NCBI RefSeq assembly: GCF_023734135.1
Contig: NZ_AP025730.1
Span: 4,092,001 to 4,156,000 of the forward strand
Direction of reading: 5' to 3'
From: Sphaerotilus microaerophilus
GTDB taxonomy: Bacteria > Pseudomonadota > Gammaproteobacteria > Burkholderiales > Burkholderiaceae_C
DNA length: 64,000 bases
Shown: positions 52,083-63,704 of the stretch, piece after piece
How positions within the stretch are numbered: position 1 is the first letter of the stretch
Layout of the letters: each line of letters opens with the position of its first letter
Notes under the pieces: generated by a model
What the model saw: the letters and a program-made list of their open reading frames with translations, nothing else
What the model was told of the DNA's origin: nothing
Database searches by the model: none
Position numbers and translations under genes: made by a program

Positions 52083-53132
52083 ATGTCAGACCTCTCCGAT
52101 GACCCCACCGCCCCCGGCGGCACGCGCCGCCGCAAGGCCGCCACGATCCGTGACGTGGCGCAGGCGGCCGGCGTGTCGACCGCGACGGTGTCGAAGTTCA
52201 TCAACGGCGGCCAGCGCTTCACCCGCGAGGTCGAGGACCGCCTGACCACCGTGATCCGCGAGCTGGGCTACGTCTCCAACCCGCTGGCACGCGGCATGAT
52301 CACGGGGCAGACGGGCAATGTCGGCATCGTCATCCTCGACATCCTCAACCCGCACTTCACCAGCCTGGTCAAGGGCGCCTCGCGGGTGGCCCGCCAGGCC
52401 GGCCTCAACCTGCTGTTCACCGACGCAGCCGAGGGCGAAATGCCCGAGCTGGCCATGCTGCAGGCACTCAGCCGCCGCGTGGACGGCCTGGTTGTCAGCG
52501 CCCGGTTGTCGGACGCGTCGCTCGACTGGCTGGTGCAGGCCGGCCCGCCCGCGGTGTACTACGGCGGGCGCACCTCCCACCCCGGCTGCTTCAGCGTGGG
52601 CAGCGACAACAGCGAGGCCGCGCTGATGCTCGGGCGCCACCTGCGCGACCTGGGGCACCGGCGCATCGCCTACGTCGGCTTCTCCGGCGCACGCTGGAGC
52701 GCGGACCGCCACGCCGGACTGCTGCGGGCCTTCGAGGGCAGCGGCGTCGAGCTGCGCCTGCACGACGTGCAGGCCCCGGTGCCTGAGGAGGGCGAGCGCA
52801 TCGCCTCCTCGGTGCTGCTGTGCAGCGAGCCGCCCGACGCGGTGGTGGCCTACAACGACCTGCTCGCGCTCGGCCTGATGAGCCAGGCGCAGGTGCTGGG
52901 GCTGAACGTGCCCGGCGACGTGTCGGTGGCCGGCTTCGACAACATCATCTACTCGCGCTACACCAGCCCGGCGCTCACCACCGTCGACATGGGCAGCGAG
53001 GCGGTGGGCGCCATCGCGATGCAGCGCCTGGTCGAGCGCATCCGCGGCGAGGCCGCTGGCGGGGGCCACGAGACGCTGATCGCGCACGTGCTGCCGCGCG
53101 GCAGCACGCGCCGCCGCGGCGAGCGGGCCTGA
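52083..53132 (+). CDS. LacI-family regulator of the sugar-acid locus
   Basis: 349 residues. N-terminal helix-turn-helix ATIRDVAQAAGVSTATVSKF with hinge helix PLARGMITGQTGNVGIV, then a periplasmic-binding-like effector domain (LDILNPHFTSLVKGAS, DNSEAALMLGRHLRDLGHRR, NDLLALGLMSQAQ, GFDNIIYSRYTSPALTTVDM). Divergent from dctP with two TTAAACGTTT sites between; a uronate or related acid is the likely inducer. Confidence 0.9.
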   Translation: MSDLSDDPTAPGGTRRRKAATIRDVAQAAGVSTATVSKFINGGQRFTREVEDRLTTVIRELGYVSNPLARGMITGQTGNVGIVILDILNPHFTSLVKGASRVARQAGLNLLFTDAAEGEMPELAMLQALSRRVDGLVVSARLSDASLDWLVQAGPPAVYYGGRTSHPGCFSVGSDNSEAALMLGRHLRDLGHRRIAYVGFSGARWSADRHAGLLRAFEGSGVELRLHDVQAPVPEEGERIASSVLLCSEPPDAVVAYNDLLALGLMSQAQVLGLNVPGDVSVAGFDNIIYSRYTSPALTTVDMGSEAVGAIAMQRLVERIRGEAAGGGHETLIAHVLPRGSTRRRGERA

Positions 53133-53194
53133 CCCGCCGCGCCCTTTTTGCCAGGATCTTCCCCGGTGCCAGCCGGACTCACTAGACTCCCCGG

Positions 53195-55231
53195 GTGATC
53201 CCACCCGGCTTCATCCAGGACCTGCTCGCCCGCGCCGACATCGTCGACGTGGTGGGTCGCGTCGTGCCGCTCAAGAAAGCGGGCATCAACTACAAGGGGC
53301 TGTGCCCCTTCCACGGCGAGAAGTCGCCCAGCTTCGTCGTCAGCCCGAGCCGCCAGACCTACCACTGCTTCGGCTGCGGCGCGCACGGCAACGCGGTCGG
53401 TTTCCTGATGGAGCAGAGCGGCCTGGGCTTCGTCGAGGCTGTGAGCGAGCTGGCCGGCGAGTTGGGCGTGGCGGTGCCGGAGGACGAGCGCAGCCCGGCC
53501 GAGCGCGAGCGTGCCGCCCAGGCCCGCGAGCGCCAGCTCACCCTGACGGAGGTGCTCGGCCGGGCCGAAAAGCACTACCGCCAGCAGCTCAAGGCCAGCG
53601 CGCGGGCGGTGGACTACCTCAAGCGACGCGGCCTGAGCGGCGAGGTCGCCGCCCGTTTCGGGCTGGGCTATGCACCGGCCGGCCAGCACGCACTGGCGAG
53701 CTGCTTCGCCCAGTACGACGACCCGCTGCTGGTCGAGGCCGGCCTGGTGATCCACCGCCAGGAAGAAGGCGAGGCCGAGCGCCGCTACGACCGCTTCCGC
53801 GACCGCGTGATGTTCCCGATCCGCAACCCCAAGGGCGAGGTGATCGGCTTCGGCGGGCGCATCCTCGACCAGGGCGAGCCGAAGTACCTGAACTCGCCCG
53901 AGACGCCGGTCTTCGTCAAAGGCCGCGAGCTCTATGGCCTGTTCGAGGCCCGCACCGGCATCCGCGAGCGCGGCTTCGTGCTGGTCACCGAGGGCTACAT
54001 GGACGTGGTGGCGCTGGCGCAGCTGGGCTTCCCCAACGCGGTGGCCACGCTGGGCACGGCCTGCACCGCCGACCACGTCGCCAAGCTGCTGCGCTTCACC
54101 GAGAACGTGGTGTTCAGCTTCGACGGCGACGCCGCCGGCCGCCGTGCCGCAGGGCGCGCGCTGGAGGCGGTGCTGCCGCACGCCACCGACACGCGCAGCT
54201 TCCGCTTCCTCTTCCTGCCGCCCGAGCACGACCCCGACAGCTTCGTGCGCGAACAGGGCGCGCCGGCCTTCGAGCGCTGCATCGCCGAGGCGCTGCCGCT
54301 GTCGCGCCAGTTCCAGGGCGTGGCCGGCGAGGGCTGCGACCTCTCCACGCCCGAGGGCCGCGCGCGCATGCTGGCGCAGGCCCGCCCGCTGCTGGAGCAA
54401 TTGCCCGACGGCCTGCTGCGCGAGCAGCTGCTCGCCGAGGTGGCCCGCGAGGGCGGCATCGGCCGGGAAGTGTTGCTGGCCCATTGGCAGGTTCACACGA
54501 AGCGAAACCCCCGAGGAGAACCAGCCGCCCATAGAGGAGACACATCTGCCAGTCACCACAGTTCAGCGACTTTGTCTTCCAGTGTTCCGCCAGACTGGAA
54601 TTTGCAGCCAGTCTATTCCGGTCCTGCCGCGGGCGACTACCAAAGCCACACCAACTCCATCCTGGGTGACAACGATACGAAACGACGCCAACGGCCACGC
54701 AACGGTCCCTGGAAACGCGACGATTGGAATCGCAGCAGATGGGACAGTAGCTCAGCTGCACCACGCCGCCAACTTGCATCAGCAGCGACTCACTTGGATC
54801 GAGCTGTTTGGTTGCTGATTCACCGGTGTAACGCATGGGACACCCTCAGCGCCGAAGCCCAAGCTCTTCTCGCAGAACAACCTTTGCCGCACGGGCAGGC
54901 CTTCGCAGTGATTGAGCGGGAACTCCATGAACACGGGGCGGTGTCTGCTTCATCGATCCTGGAGGCATTGCGCAATGAATCAGGAACCGAGCTGGAATCG
55001 CTTGTACGACGTGTGTCTGAGATGGTTGACCCATTGCCAGACTCAGACCCAGAGATCGACCTAAAACATCTCGTTGACAAGCTCCTGCTACAAAGCCTTG
55101 ACGACGAATGGACCTTGTGGCAGGAGTCAAATCCAACGACCGCCGACGACATGGAAAGAGGCCGAGACCTCAATTCGCGGCTAACTGCTCTTCGATTGCG
55201 GGTACAACGAACACCCACCAGATCCAAGTAG
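53195..55231 (+). CDS. dnaG: DNA primase
   Basis: 678 residues from a GTG (53195). N-terminal CHC2 zinc domain (Cys37, His40, Cys58, Cys61: CPFHGEKSPSF and YHCFGCGAHGN), RNA-polymerase-like catalytic core with LVTEGYMDVVALAQLGF and the TOPRIM metal motif SFDGDAAGRRAAGRALEAV (about 306-325), and a C-terminal helicase-binding domain (about 540-678, RAVWLLIHRCNAWDTLSAEA). From about residue 430 the DNA changes: one 60-base row of the core (54241) is 75 % GC, while rows 54541 and 55081 are 53 %. The linker (430-540) is Ser/Arg/Asn/Asp-rich. The C-terminus still reads as a primase, so this is not a frameshift. Followed by rpoD as usual. Confidence 0.92.
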   Translation: MIPPGFIQDLLARADIVDVVGRVVPLKKAGINYKGLCPFHGEKSPSFVVSPSRQTYHCFGCGAHGNAVGFLMEQSGLGFVEAVSELAGELGVAVPEDERSPAERERAAQARERQLTLTEVLGRAEKHYRQQLKASARAVDYLKRRGLSGEVAARFGLGYAPAGQHALASCFAQYDDPLLVEAGLVIHRQEEGEAERRYDRFRDRVMFPIRNPKGEVIGFGGRILDQGEPKYLNSPETPVFVKGRELYGLFEARTGIRERGFVLVTEGYMDVVALAQLGFPNAVATLGTACTADHVAKLLRFTENVVFSFDGDAAGRRAAGRALEAVLPHATDTRSFRFLFLPPEHDPDSFVREQGAPAFERCIAEALPLSRQFQGVAGEGCDLSTPEGRARMLAQARPLLEQLPDGLLREQLLAEVAREGGIGREVLLAHWQVHTKRNPRGEPAAHRGDTSASHHSSATLSSSVPPDWNLQPVYSGPAAGDYQSHTNSILGDNDTKRRQRPRNGPWKRDDWNRSRWDSSSAAPRRQLASAATHLDRAVWLLIHRCNAWDTLSAEAQALLAEQPLPHGQAFAVIERELHEHGAVSASSILEALRNESGTELESLVRRVSEMVDPLPDSDPEIDLKHLVDKLLLQSLDDEWTLWQESNPTTADDMERGRDLNSRLTALRLRVQRTPTRSK

Positions 55232-55546
55232 CAGCTAGGGTAGGTGGGTATAATCCCGTGTTTGCTCCGACGCGGCAAGAGTGACAGCAGCGACTGCCGG
55301 ACCCGGCCACCCTCGAAAAGGGTTCCATGACAGGCCACCGACCCCGCCAGTGCTGCACCAAAGCATGTCCACGCCAGCTTGCCCGCCTGACGATCCCTCT
55401 CCCCGCCTGGGTGCCCGCGTGCCCGGCCTGTGCTCCCGCATCGCTGTGCGTTGCCGGGTGGGCACCAGGTCGCGCGCTGGCCTGGACCGGGTGCCTGGAT
55501 TTTCAGCCCTGAGCCCCCAGATCACGTTCCGCAGCCGAGGAAACGT
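55232..55546 (+). other. 315-bp dnaG-rpoD interval, probable rpoD leader
   Basis: It holds the TATAAT above and then about 290 bp of GC-rich sequence with a small hairpin (CCCTCGAAAAGGG, about 55310). ORFs here are short and lack family signals. I see no tRNA or recognisable riboswitch. Confidence 0.5.
55249..55254 (+). promoter_or_regulatory. Perfect TATAAT -10 box before rpoD
   Basis: TATAAT in GGGTATAATCCCG, 18 bp after the dnaG stop; no good -35 at 17 nt. If it is used, the rpoD mRNA has a leader of about 290 nt. Confidence 0.55.
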
Positions 55547-57811
<2,265 letters not shown>

Positions 57812-57872
57812 GGTTGGCGGACAACCTCTGATTGATCAGTTCAGGGCACCCCCCTGTTCAGATACCCCCAAA

Positions 57873-57904
57873 CAAGGCCCGGCACCCCCGGGCCTTGTCT
57901 TTTT
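57873..57904 (+). terminator. rpoD terminator
   Basis: ACAAGGCCCG-GCACCCC-CGGGCCTTGT followed by CTTTT, 61 bp past the rpoD stop: a strong rho-independent terminator. Confidence 0.9.
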
Positions 57905-57943
57905 GGGGTTTCCGGCCGTGGACTGCGTCACGTTGCTGCACGG

Positions 57944-57949
57944 TAAAAT
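57944..57949 (+). promoter_or_regulatory. -10 box just 6 nt before the cyclase ATG
   Basis: TAAAAT (5 of 6) ends 6 nt before ATG 57956, with TGGACT (57919-57924) as a poor -35 at 19 nt. This geometry puts the transcription start at or next to the A of the ATG. Confidence 0.45.
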
Positions 57950-57955
57950 GGTCGG

Positions 57956-58891
57956 ATGCCGCAGACCGTCACTTGTACCGTTCTTTTTGCCGATCTGCGT
58001 GGCAGCACGTCGCTCTACGAAAGCCTGGGCAATGCCGAGGCGGCGTCGGTCGTCACCCACAGCGTGGCGGTGGTGGCCCGCATTGTCGAAAGCCAGGGTG
58101 GACGGGTCATCAAGACCCTCGGCGACGGGCTGATGGCCGTCTTCCCCGATCCGATGCCCGCCGTGCGGGCGGCCGAGGAGGTGCACGAGTCGCTGATCCG
58201 CATCATGGGTGCGGCCCGGCCCTCGCGCCAGCCAGCGATGCGCATCCAGATCGCCGCCGCGCACGGCGAGATGATCGAGGTGGCCGGCGACTGCTTCGGC
58301 GATGCGGTGAACGTGGCCGCCCGCCTGCTCGACCACTGCGGCGACAACGAGACCCTGGTGACCGCGCAGACCCGCGCCCCCCTGCCGCCCGAGGTGCGCG
58401 AGCGCTTCCGCCGCCTGGAGCGGCTGCACCTGCGCGGCCGCGTCGAGCCGGTGGAGGCCTGGCGGCTGGAGTCGCGGCGCCACGCCGACGCGATGTCCAC
58501 CATGTTCGGCGACAGCGCCCCTGCCGCTGTGCCCGAGGGCATCCGCCTGTCCTGCGACGGCGTGTCGCGCATCCACACCGTGCGCAACCTGCCGGTGATC
58601 CTGGGCCGCAGCCACGAGGCCACCTACTGCCTGGACGACAACCGCGTCTCGCGCCTGCATGCGCGCATCGAGTGGCACGGCGGCACCTTCCAGCTCACCG
58701 ACATGAGCGCCAACGGCACCTACGTGCGCTTCGGCCGCCAATCGGAGGTCATCACGCTGCGCCGCGGCTCCTGCACCCTGCACGGCCGCGGCGTGATCTG
58801 CCTGGGCGTGAACCCGGGCGTGCTGAACGCTCCCACCGTGACCTTCGAAGTCCTGCGCTTCGAGGACACCGACCCGCAGCCGCTGCTCTGA
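57956..58891 (+). CDS. Class III nucleotide cyclase with FHA domain
   Basis: 311 residues, soluble. The N-terminal cyclase domain (about 5-170) has FADLRGST with metal Asp13, TLGDGLMAVF with Asp57, Lys53 at the base-recognition site, and the transition-state Asn119/Arg123 in GDAVNVAARLL, so it should be active, probably as an adenylate cyclase. The C-terminal FHA domain (about 205-300) has LGRSHEATYCL, VSRLHARIEW and SANGTYV, which bind phosphothreonine. It may therefore sense a Ser/Thr kinase. No kinase or phosphatase is adjacent. Confidence 0.9.
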   Translation: MPQTVTCTVLFADLRGSTSLYESLGNAEAASVVTHSVAVVARIVESQGGRVIKTLGDGLMAVFPDPMPAVRAAEEVHESLIRIMGAARPSRQPAMRIQIAAAHGEMIEVAGDCFGDAVNVAARLLDHCGDNETLVTAQTRAPLPPEVRERFRRLERLHLRGRVEPVEAWRLESRRHADAMSTMFGDSAPAAVPEGIRLSCDGVSRIHTVRNLPVILGRSHEATYCLDDNRVSRLHARIEWHGGTFQLTDMSANGTYVRFGRQSEVITLRRGSCTLHGRGVICLGVNPGVLNAPTVTFEVLRFEDTDPQPLL

Positions 58892-58979
58892 CACGCAGCG
58901 CCGCCGCGTGGCGCCGGCCACGACCGCTGACCCTGGCAGCGCCCGCCTCTGCCCCCCCTGACCTTTCACGGACAACGCC

Positions 58980-60221
58980 ATGACGACCCTCGGCACCCCC
59001 CTGTCCCCGAACGCCACCCGCGTGATGCTGCTGGGCAGCGGCGAGCTGGGCAAGGAAGTCCTGATCGCGCTGCAGCGCCTGGGCATCGAGACCATCGCCG
59101 TCGACCGCTACGACCACGCCCCCGGCCAGCAGGTGGCGCACCACGCCCGCACCATCGCCATGAGCGACCCGGCGGCGCTGGAGGCGCTGATCCGCGCCGA
59201 GCGCCCGATGCTGGTCGTGCCCGAGATCGAGGCCATCGCCACGCCGGTGCTGCAGGCGCTGGAGGCCGAGGGCGTCGTGCGCGTCATCCCCACCGCCCGT
59301 GCCGCGCGCCTGACGATGGACCGCGAGGGCATCCGCCGCCTGGCGGCCGAGACGCTCGGCCTGCCCACCAGCCCCTACCGCTTCTGCGATTCGCTGGCCG
59401 AGCTGCAGGCCGCCATCGACGGCACGGATGGGCACCAGGGCATCGGCTACCCCTGCATCGTCAAGCCGGTGATGAGCAGCTCCGGCAAGGGCCAGAGCAA
59501 GATCGACGGCCCGGATGACGTCGCCAAGGCCTGGGACTACGCGATGGCCGGCGGGCGCGTCAGCCACGGGCGCGTGATCGTCGAGGGCTTCATCGACTTC
59601 GACTACGAGATCACCCAGCTGACCGTGCGGGCCTTGGGTGACGACGGCGAGGTGGAGACCCACTTCTGCGACCCCATCGGCCACGTGCAGGTCAGCGGCG
59701 ACTACGTCGAAAGCTGGCAGCCGCACCCGATGAGTATGGCCGCTCTGGCTGAATCGCGCCGCATCGCCAAGGCCGTGACCGACGATTTGGGCGTGACCCT
59801 GGACGGCCGCCCGGGCGGCCTGGGCCTGTTCGGTGTGGAACTGTTCGTCAAGGGCGACCAGGTCTGGTTCAGCGAGGTCAGCCCACGCCCGCACGACACC
59901 GGCATGGTGACGATGACCACGCAGTGGCAGAACGAGTTCGAGCTGCACGCCCGCGCCATCCTCGGCCTGCCGGTGGACGCGGGCCTGAAGAGCCCGGGCG
60001 CCAGCGCGGTGATCTACGGCGGCGTCGATGCCGCGGGCCTGGTCTTCGACGGCGTGGACGAGGCGCTGCGCCTGCCCGGCACGGATGTCCGCCTCTTCGG
60101 CAAGCCCGAGAGCTTCGTCAAGCGCCGCATGGGCGTGGCACTCGCCCGCGCGGCCGATGTCGAGGCCGCCCGCCGCACCGCCAAGCAGGCCGCCGCGCTC
60201 GTCCGGCCGCGCCGCGCCTGA
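58980..60221 (+). CDS. purT: Formate-dependent phosphoribosylglycinamide formyltransferase
   Basis: 413 residues. An ATP-grasp enzyme of purine synthesis that uses formate and ATP to formylate GAR, an alternative to folate-dependent PurN. Motifs: [66 protein letters not shown] and HDTGMVTM. Usual length; not coupled to neighbours. Confidence 0.94.
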   Translation: MTTLGTPLSPNATRVMLLGSGELGKEVLIALQRLGIETIAVDRYDHAPGQQVAHHARTIAMSDPAALEALIRAERPMLVVPEIEAIATPVLQALEAEGVVRVIPTARAARLTMDREGIRRLAAETLGLPTSPYRFCDSLAELQAAIDGTDGHQGIGYPCIVKPVMSSSGKGQSKIDGPDDVAKAWDYAMAGGRVSHGRVIVEGFIDFDYEITQLTVRALGDDGEVETHFCDPIGHVQVSGDYVESWQPHPMSMAALAESRRIAKAVTDDLGVTLDGRPGGLGLFGVELFVKGDQVWFSEVSPRPHDTGMVTMTTQWQNEFELHARAILGLPVDAGLKSPGASAVIYGGVDAAGLVFDGVDEALRLPGTDVRLFGKPESFVKRRMGVALARAADVEAARRTAKQAAALVRPRRA

Positions 60222-60252
60222 GCAGCGGCGGCGCGACTGCGCGGTCACGCGA

Positions 60253-60972
60253 TCACAGCACCGGGCCGCGCAGCTGCTCGTGCACCTCGAAGGTCGCCAG
60301 CGCCAGAAACAGCAGCAGCGCCAGGTAGATCAGCCCGTAGCGCCAGCGCACGTCCGCGCCCACGGCGTAATAGGTTTGCGCCTCCAGGCTGTCGCGGCGG
60401 AAGGTGATCGCCTTCCACACCTGGGGCGCGGCCAGCAGCGCAATGATCAGCAGCATCGGGCTGGGCCGCCAGAAGAACAGCGCACCCAGCACCGGCACGC
60501 CCACCAGCCAGATGCGCGGCGTCAGCACTGCCGTGATGCGCCCGCCATCGAAGGGCGACAGTGGGATCAGGTTGAACAGGTTCAGGAAGAAGCCCGAGTA
60601 GGCCACCGCCAGCAGCCAGGGCAGCTGCCAGCTCTGCGCCATCAGCCACACCACCATCGCGCCCACCGTGCCCAGCAGCGGCCCGCCCAGGCCGACGTAG
60701 GCCTCGGTCTCGGCATCGTGCGGCTGGTCCTTCAGCTCGATCCAGGCGCCCAGGAAGGGGATGAAGGTCGGCGCCCCCACGTCCAGCCCGCGCCGCCTTG
60801 CCGCCACGTAGTGCCCCGCCTCGTGCACGAACAGCAGCGCGACGAAGCCGACGGCGTATTTCCAGCCGAACACGAAGGCATACACCACCACCGACAGCAG
60901 CATCGTGCCGCCCGTGGTCAGCAGCTTGCCCAGCTTGGCGCCCGACAAGAGCAGCAGCAACAGTTTCAGCAC
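60253..60972 (-). CDS. Site-2 protease (M50) family protein
   Basis: 239 residues from a GTG at 60972 (GGGAG 8 nt upstream), several membrane helices. Zinc motif HEAGH at residues 50-54 (FVHEAGHYVAARRRG) and the second-metal-ligand motif NLIPLSPFDGGR with Asp142. Lacks PDZ domains, like the short YwhC-type family. Substrates of these intramembrane proteases cannot be told from sequence. Confidence 0.87.
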   Translation of the reverse strand: MLKLLLLLLSGAKLGKLLTTGGTMLLSVVVYAFVFGWKYAVGFVALLFVHEAGHYVAARRRGLDVGAPTFIPFLGAWIELKDQPHDAETEAYVGLGGPLLGTVGAMVVWLMAQSWQLPWLLAVAYSGFFLNLFNLIPLSPFDGGRITAVLTPRIWLVGVPVLGALFFWRPSPMLLIIALLAAPQVWKAITFRRDSLEAQTYYAVGADVRWRYGLIYLALLLFLALATFEVHEQLRGPVL

Positions 60973-61043
60973 CCGGATCGCTCCCTGACGGCAGCCTGGT
61001 GGCTGCGATGGAGCATTCTGGCACCGCGGCACAATCACGCCCC

Positions 61044-61850
61044 ATGCCGAGCCAAGCCACTGCCTTCCCTCACCCCGAGCCCCTGCACCACCCCTCCGCT
61101 GCCAAAGCGGCGGCCCTGCTGCGCGCGCAGGGATTCGTCCGGCTCGACGCCGCCAGCCTTGCCGGCCTGACCGGGCAGGCGAGCGCGGCGCTCGCGGCCC
61201 TGGCCCAGGCCTGGCAGGCGCTGCCCAGCGACGAGCACCTCAAGGACGGTGGCCGCTACCGCCGCCGCCGCCACGGCAGCTACGTGCAGGACGTCGCCGC
61301 CCACACGCTGGCGCCGGTGCCGCACCGGCCGCACTGGCAGCCCACCACCTACAACGCCCTGCACGGCGGCATGCTGCGCCACTTCGAGCCGCTGGGCCCC
61401 GGGCTCGCCGACACCCCCGCCCTCGCCGGCCTGACCGCGGCGCTGGGCGAGGTCTTCGCCCACGCCGCCCACCCGACCGGCAGCGAGCCCGATTTCGATG
61501 GCCGCTGGTTCATCGAGGTCCACCCCTTCCGCATCGACACCACCGGCGGCGTCGGCCGGCCCACGCCCGAAGGGGCGCACCGTGACGGCGTCAACTTCGT
61601 CGCCGTGCTGCTGGTGGACCGCCACGGCGTGCGCGGTGGCGAGAGCCGCGTCTTTGCCGCCGACGGCCCGCACGGCGTGCGCTTCACCCTCGATGAGCCC
61701 TGGAGCGCCCTGCTGATCGACGACGCCCGCGTGATCCACGAGGCCACGCCGATCCAGCCCGAGCTCGACGGCGCCCCCGGCTGGCGCGACACCCTGGTGA
61801 TCACCTACCGGGCCGGCGGCTTCCAGGATCCACCGGCCGGGAACCCGTGA
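61044..61850 (+). CDS. 2-oxoglutarate/Fe(II) dioxygenase family protein
   Basis: 268 residues from the ATG at 61044. A double-stranded beta-helix with the facial triad HxD...H: His179 and Asp181 in GAHRDGVNF, distal His232 in RVIHEATPI, and the Arg of the RDTLVITYR end for 2-oxoglutarate. It belongs to the 2OG-Fe_Oxy_2 group, which includes bacterial L-isoleucine dioxygenases. Free amino-acid hydroxylation is therefore a candidate activity, unproven. Divergent from the M50 protease gene. Confidence 0.82.
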   Translation: MPSQATAFPHPEPLHHPSAAKAAALLRAQGFVRLDAASLAGLTGQASAALAALAQAWQALPSDEHLKDGGRYRRRRHGSYVQDVAAHTLAPVPHRPHWQPTTYNALHGGMLRHFEPLGPGLADTPALAGLTAALGEVFAHAAHPTGSEPDFDGRWFIEVHPFRIDTTGGVGRPTPEGAHRDGVNFVAVLLVDRHGVRGGESRVFAADGPHGVRFTLDEPWSALLIDDARVIHEATPIQPELDGAPGWRDTLVITYRAGGFQDPPAGNP

Positions 61851-61908
61851 CCTGAAGGCGCGGGCGTGGCGACCGGCCCTCCTCACCGCCCCCCGCACCC
61901 GTCCTCGC

Positions 61909-62556
61909 TCACTGCGCCTCGCTCACCCCCGCCCTCGCCCGCAGCTCCTGCAGTGCCCCCGCGATGAGGCGCACGCCGAAGGCCCCGACCAGCACCGCCG
62001 ACACCCGCGTCAGCGCCCGGTGGTGGGCAAGGTAGGCCCGCTGCACCGCCGGCTGCGACAGGGCCAGTGCCAGCGAGAGGTGCCACAGCCAGGAGTTGGC
62101 ATAGACCAGCGCGACGGCGGCCAGCACCAGCGCCGTCGGCGGCTCGGCCGGCAGAGCGGTGGCGAAGACGCTGCCGTAGAACAGCACGATCTTGGGGTTG
62201 AGCGCGCTGGTGACGAAACCCGCACGCAGCGCCGCCGTGGGGTCCATCGCCGAGCGATCCGGCGCATCGGCCACCTTGCCGGCGCGCAACAGGCCCCAGG
62301 CCAGGTAGAGCAGGTACAGCCCGCCGCCCACCTGCGCCACCTGCCGCAGCAGCGGGTGCGCCGTGAACACCACGCCCACCCCGGCCACCGCCAGCGTGGC
62401 CCACATCAGCGTGCCCGAGGTCATGCCGACGACAGCCGCCAGCGCCGCCCGGCGCGAGCCCCCGGCGGCAAGCTGGCCGATCAGCACGAAGTTGAAACCC
62501 GGCACGAGCAGCACGGCCCAGTGCAGGACGGCGATGGTGGCGAGGGCGTTGAGCAT
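61909..62556 (-). CDS. LysE-family amino-acid exporter
   Basis: 215 residues, six membrane helices. RhtB/LysE signature LVPGFNFVLIGQLAAGGSRR and TSALNPKIVLFYGSVFATAL. Members export amino acids such as threonine, lysine or arginine. It is convergent with the dioxygenase gene at its 3' end. Confidence 0.9.
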   Translation of the reverse strand: MLNALATIAVLHWAVLLVPGFNFVLIGQLAAGGSRRAALAAVVGMTSGTLMWATLAVAGVGVVFTAHPLLRQVAQVGGGLYLLYLAWGLLRAGKVADAPDRSAMDPTAALRAGFVTSALNPKIVLFYGSVFATALPAEPPTALVLAAVALVYANSWLWHLSLALALSQPAVQRAYLAHHRALTRVSAVLVGAFGVRLIAGALQELRARAGVSEAQ

Positions 62557-62706
62557 CGTTGTGCAGCGGGGGTGGGGTGGGGATCGGCCAGTCCGGCGCC
62601 GGGCGACAGGCCCGGCCGGCTGGCGCGATCATGGCAGGCGTTGCCGGCGCCGCCCAGGGCCGCGTCGTTCCAGCAACACGCCTGCACGGCGCCCGTCCCT
62701 ACCCTG

Positions 62707-63687
62707 CTATGTCAGCAACGCCACCGTCGCCGTGAAGGTGCCGAAGGCCACCGCGGTGGTCAGCAGGACGATGCGGGCGATGCGCCCGGCGTCGGCACCG
62801 AAGCGCTCGGCCAACATCGGCACGTTGCTGGCGCTCGGCAGCGCGGCAACCAGCGCCAGCACCACGGCAGCCTGCGGGTCGAGCGGCCAGCCGAGCGCGA
62901 TCACCAGGCGGCCGGCCAGGTAGACCAGCAACGGGTGGACGAGCAGCTTGAGGCCGACCACGAGCGGGACGTCGCTGCGCCGGATCGCACCTGCCACCAC
63001 ACCCGCCACCGCACCGGCCCGGGCCTGGAGCTGCGAGCGCGCCAGCACCGCGCCCAGCGTGAACAGCGCCGTCGGCGAGGCGGCATCGGCCAGCAGGCCG
63101 ACGGGCTTCATCAGCACATGCGGCAGCGCCAGCTGCCAGGCGGAGATCAGGCAGCCGGCGGTGATCGCCCAGGGCAGCGGGTTGACCAGCATGCCCTTGA
63201 GCGCGTTCAGCGCAGCGCGTCCGGCCCCCTGCGAGTCGTGGCTGCCCAGGCGCGAGAGCGCGATGCACAGTGACGAGGTGATCACCATGTCCACCGACAG
63301 CGTGACGATGGCTGGCGCCGCGGCGCCCTGGCCGAGCAGGTCGACCAGCAGCGGCACGCCCATGAAGCCGGAGTTGGAGAAGGCGGCCACCAGGGCGCCA
63401 AAGGCCGCATCGTTCCAGCCGATGCGCTGGCGGCGCGCCAGCAGCACCGCCAGCCCCACCATCGCCAGCGCGCAGGCGAGCCAGGTGCCGAACAGGCTGA
63501 GGTCGAACATGCGCGCGATCGGCGTGGTCGCCGCGAAGCGCAGCAGCATTGCCGGCAGCGCCAGGTAGAGCACGAAGTAGTTCAACCCCGGTATGGCCTC
63601 CAGCGGCATCCAGCGCCGGCGCGCCGCGAACCAGCCCAACAGCACCAGGGCAAAGAAGGGAAAGGTGACTTCGAGGATCTTCAGCAT
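62707..63687 (-). CDS. AEC-family (auxin efflux carrier) transporter
   Basis: 326 residues, about ten membrane helices in two inverted repeats. MLKILEVTFPFFALVLLGWF, the Asn-containing region SNSGFMGVPLL and the C-terminal ASNVPMLAERFG are family features. Substrates in bacteria include malonate and other organic acids; here unknown. Confidence 0.88.
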   Translation of the reverse strand: MLKILEVTFPFFALVLLGWFAARRRWMPLEAIPGLNYFVLYLALPAMLLRFAATTPIARMFDLSLFGTWLACALAMVGLAVLLARRQRIGWNDAAFGALVAAFSNSGFMGVPLLVDLLGQGAAAPAIVTLSVDMVITSSLCIALSRLGSHDSQGAGRAALNALKGMLVNPLPWAITAGCLISAWQLALPHVLMKPVGLLADAASPTALFTLGAVLARSQLQARAGAVAGVVAGAIRRSDVPLVVGLKLLVHPLLVYLAGRLVIALGWPLDPQAAVVLALVAALPSASNVPMLAERFGADAGRIARIVLLTTAVAFGTFTATVALLT

Positions 63688-63704
63688 GCGGTGGCGTCGG
63701 CGGT

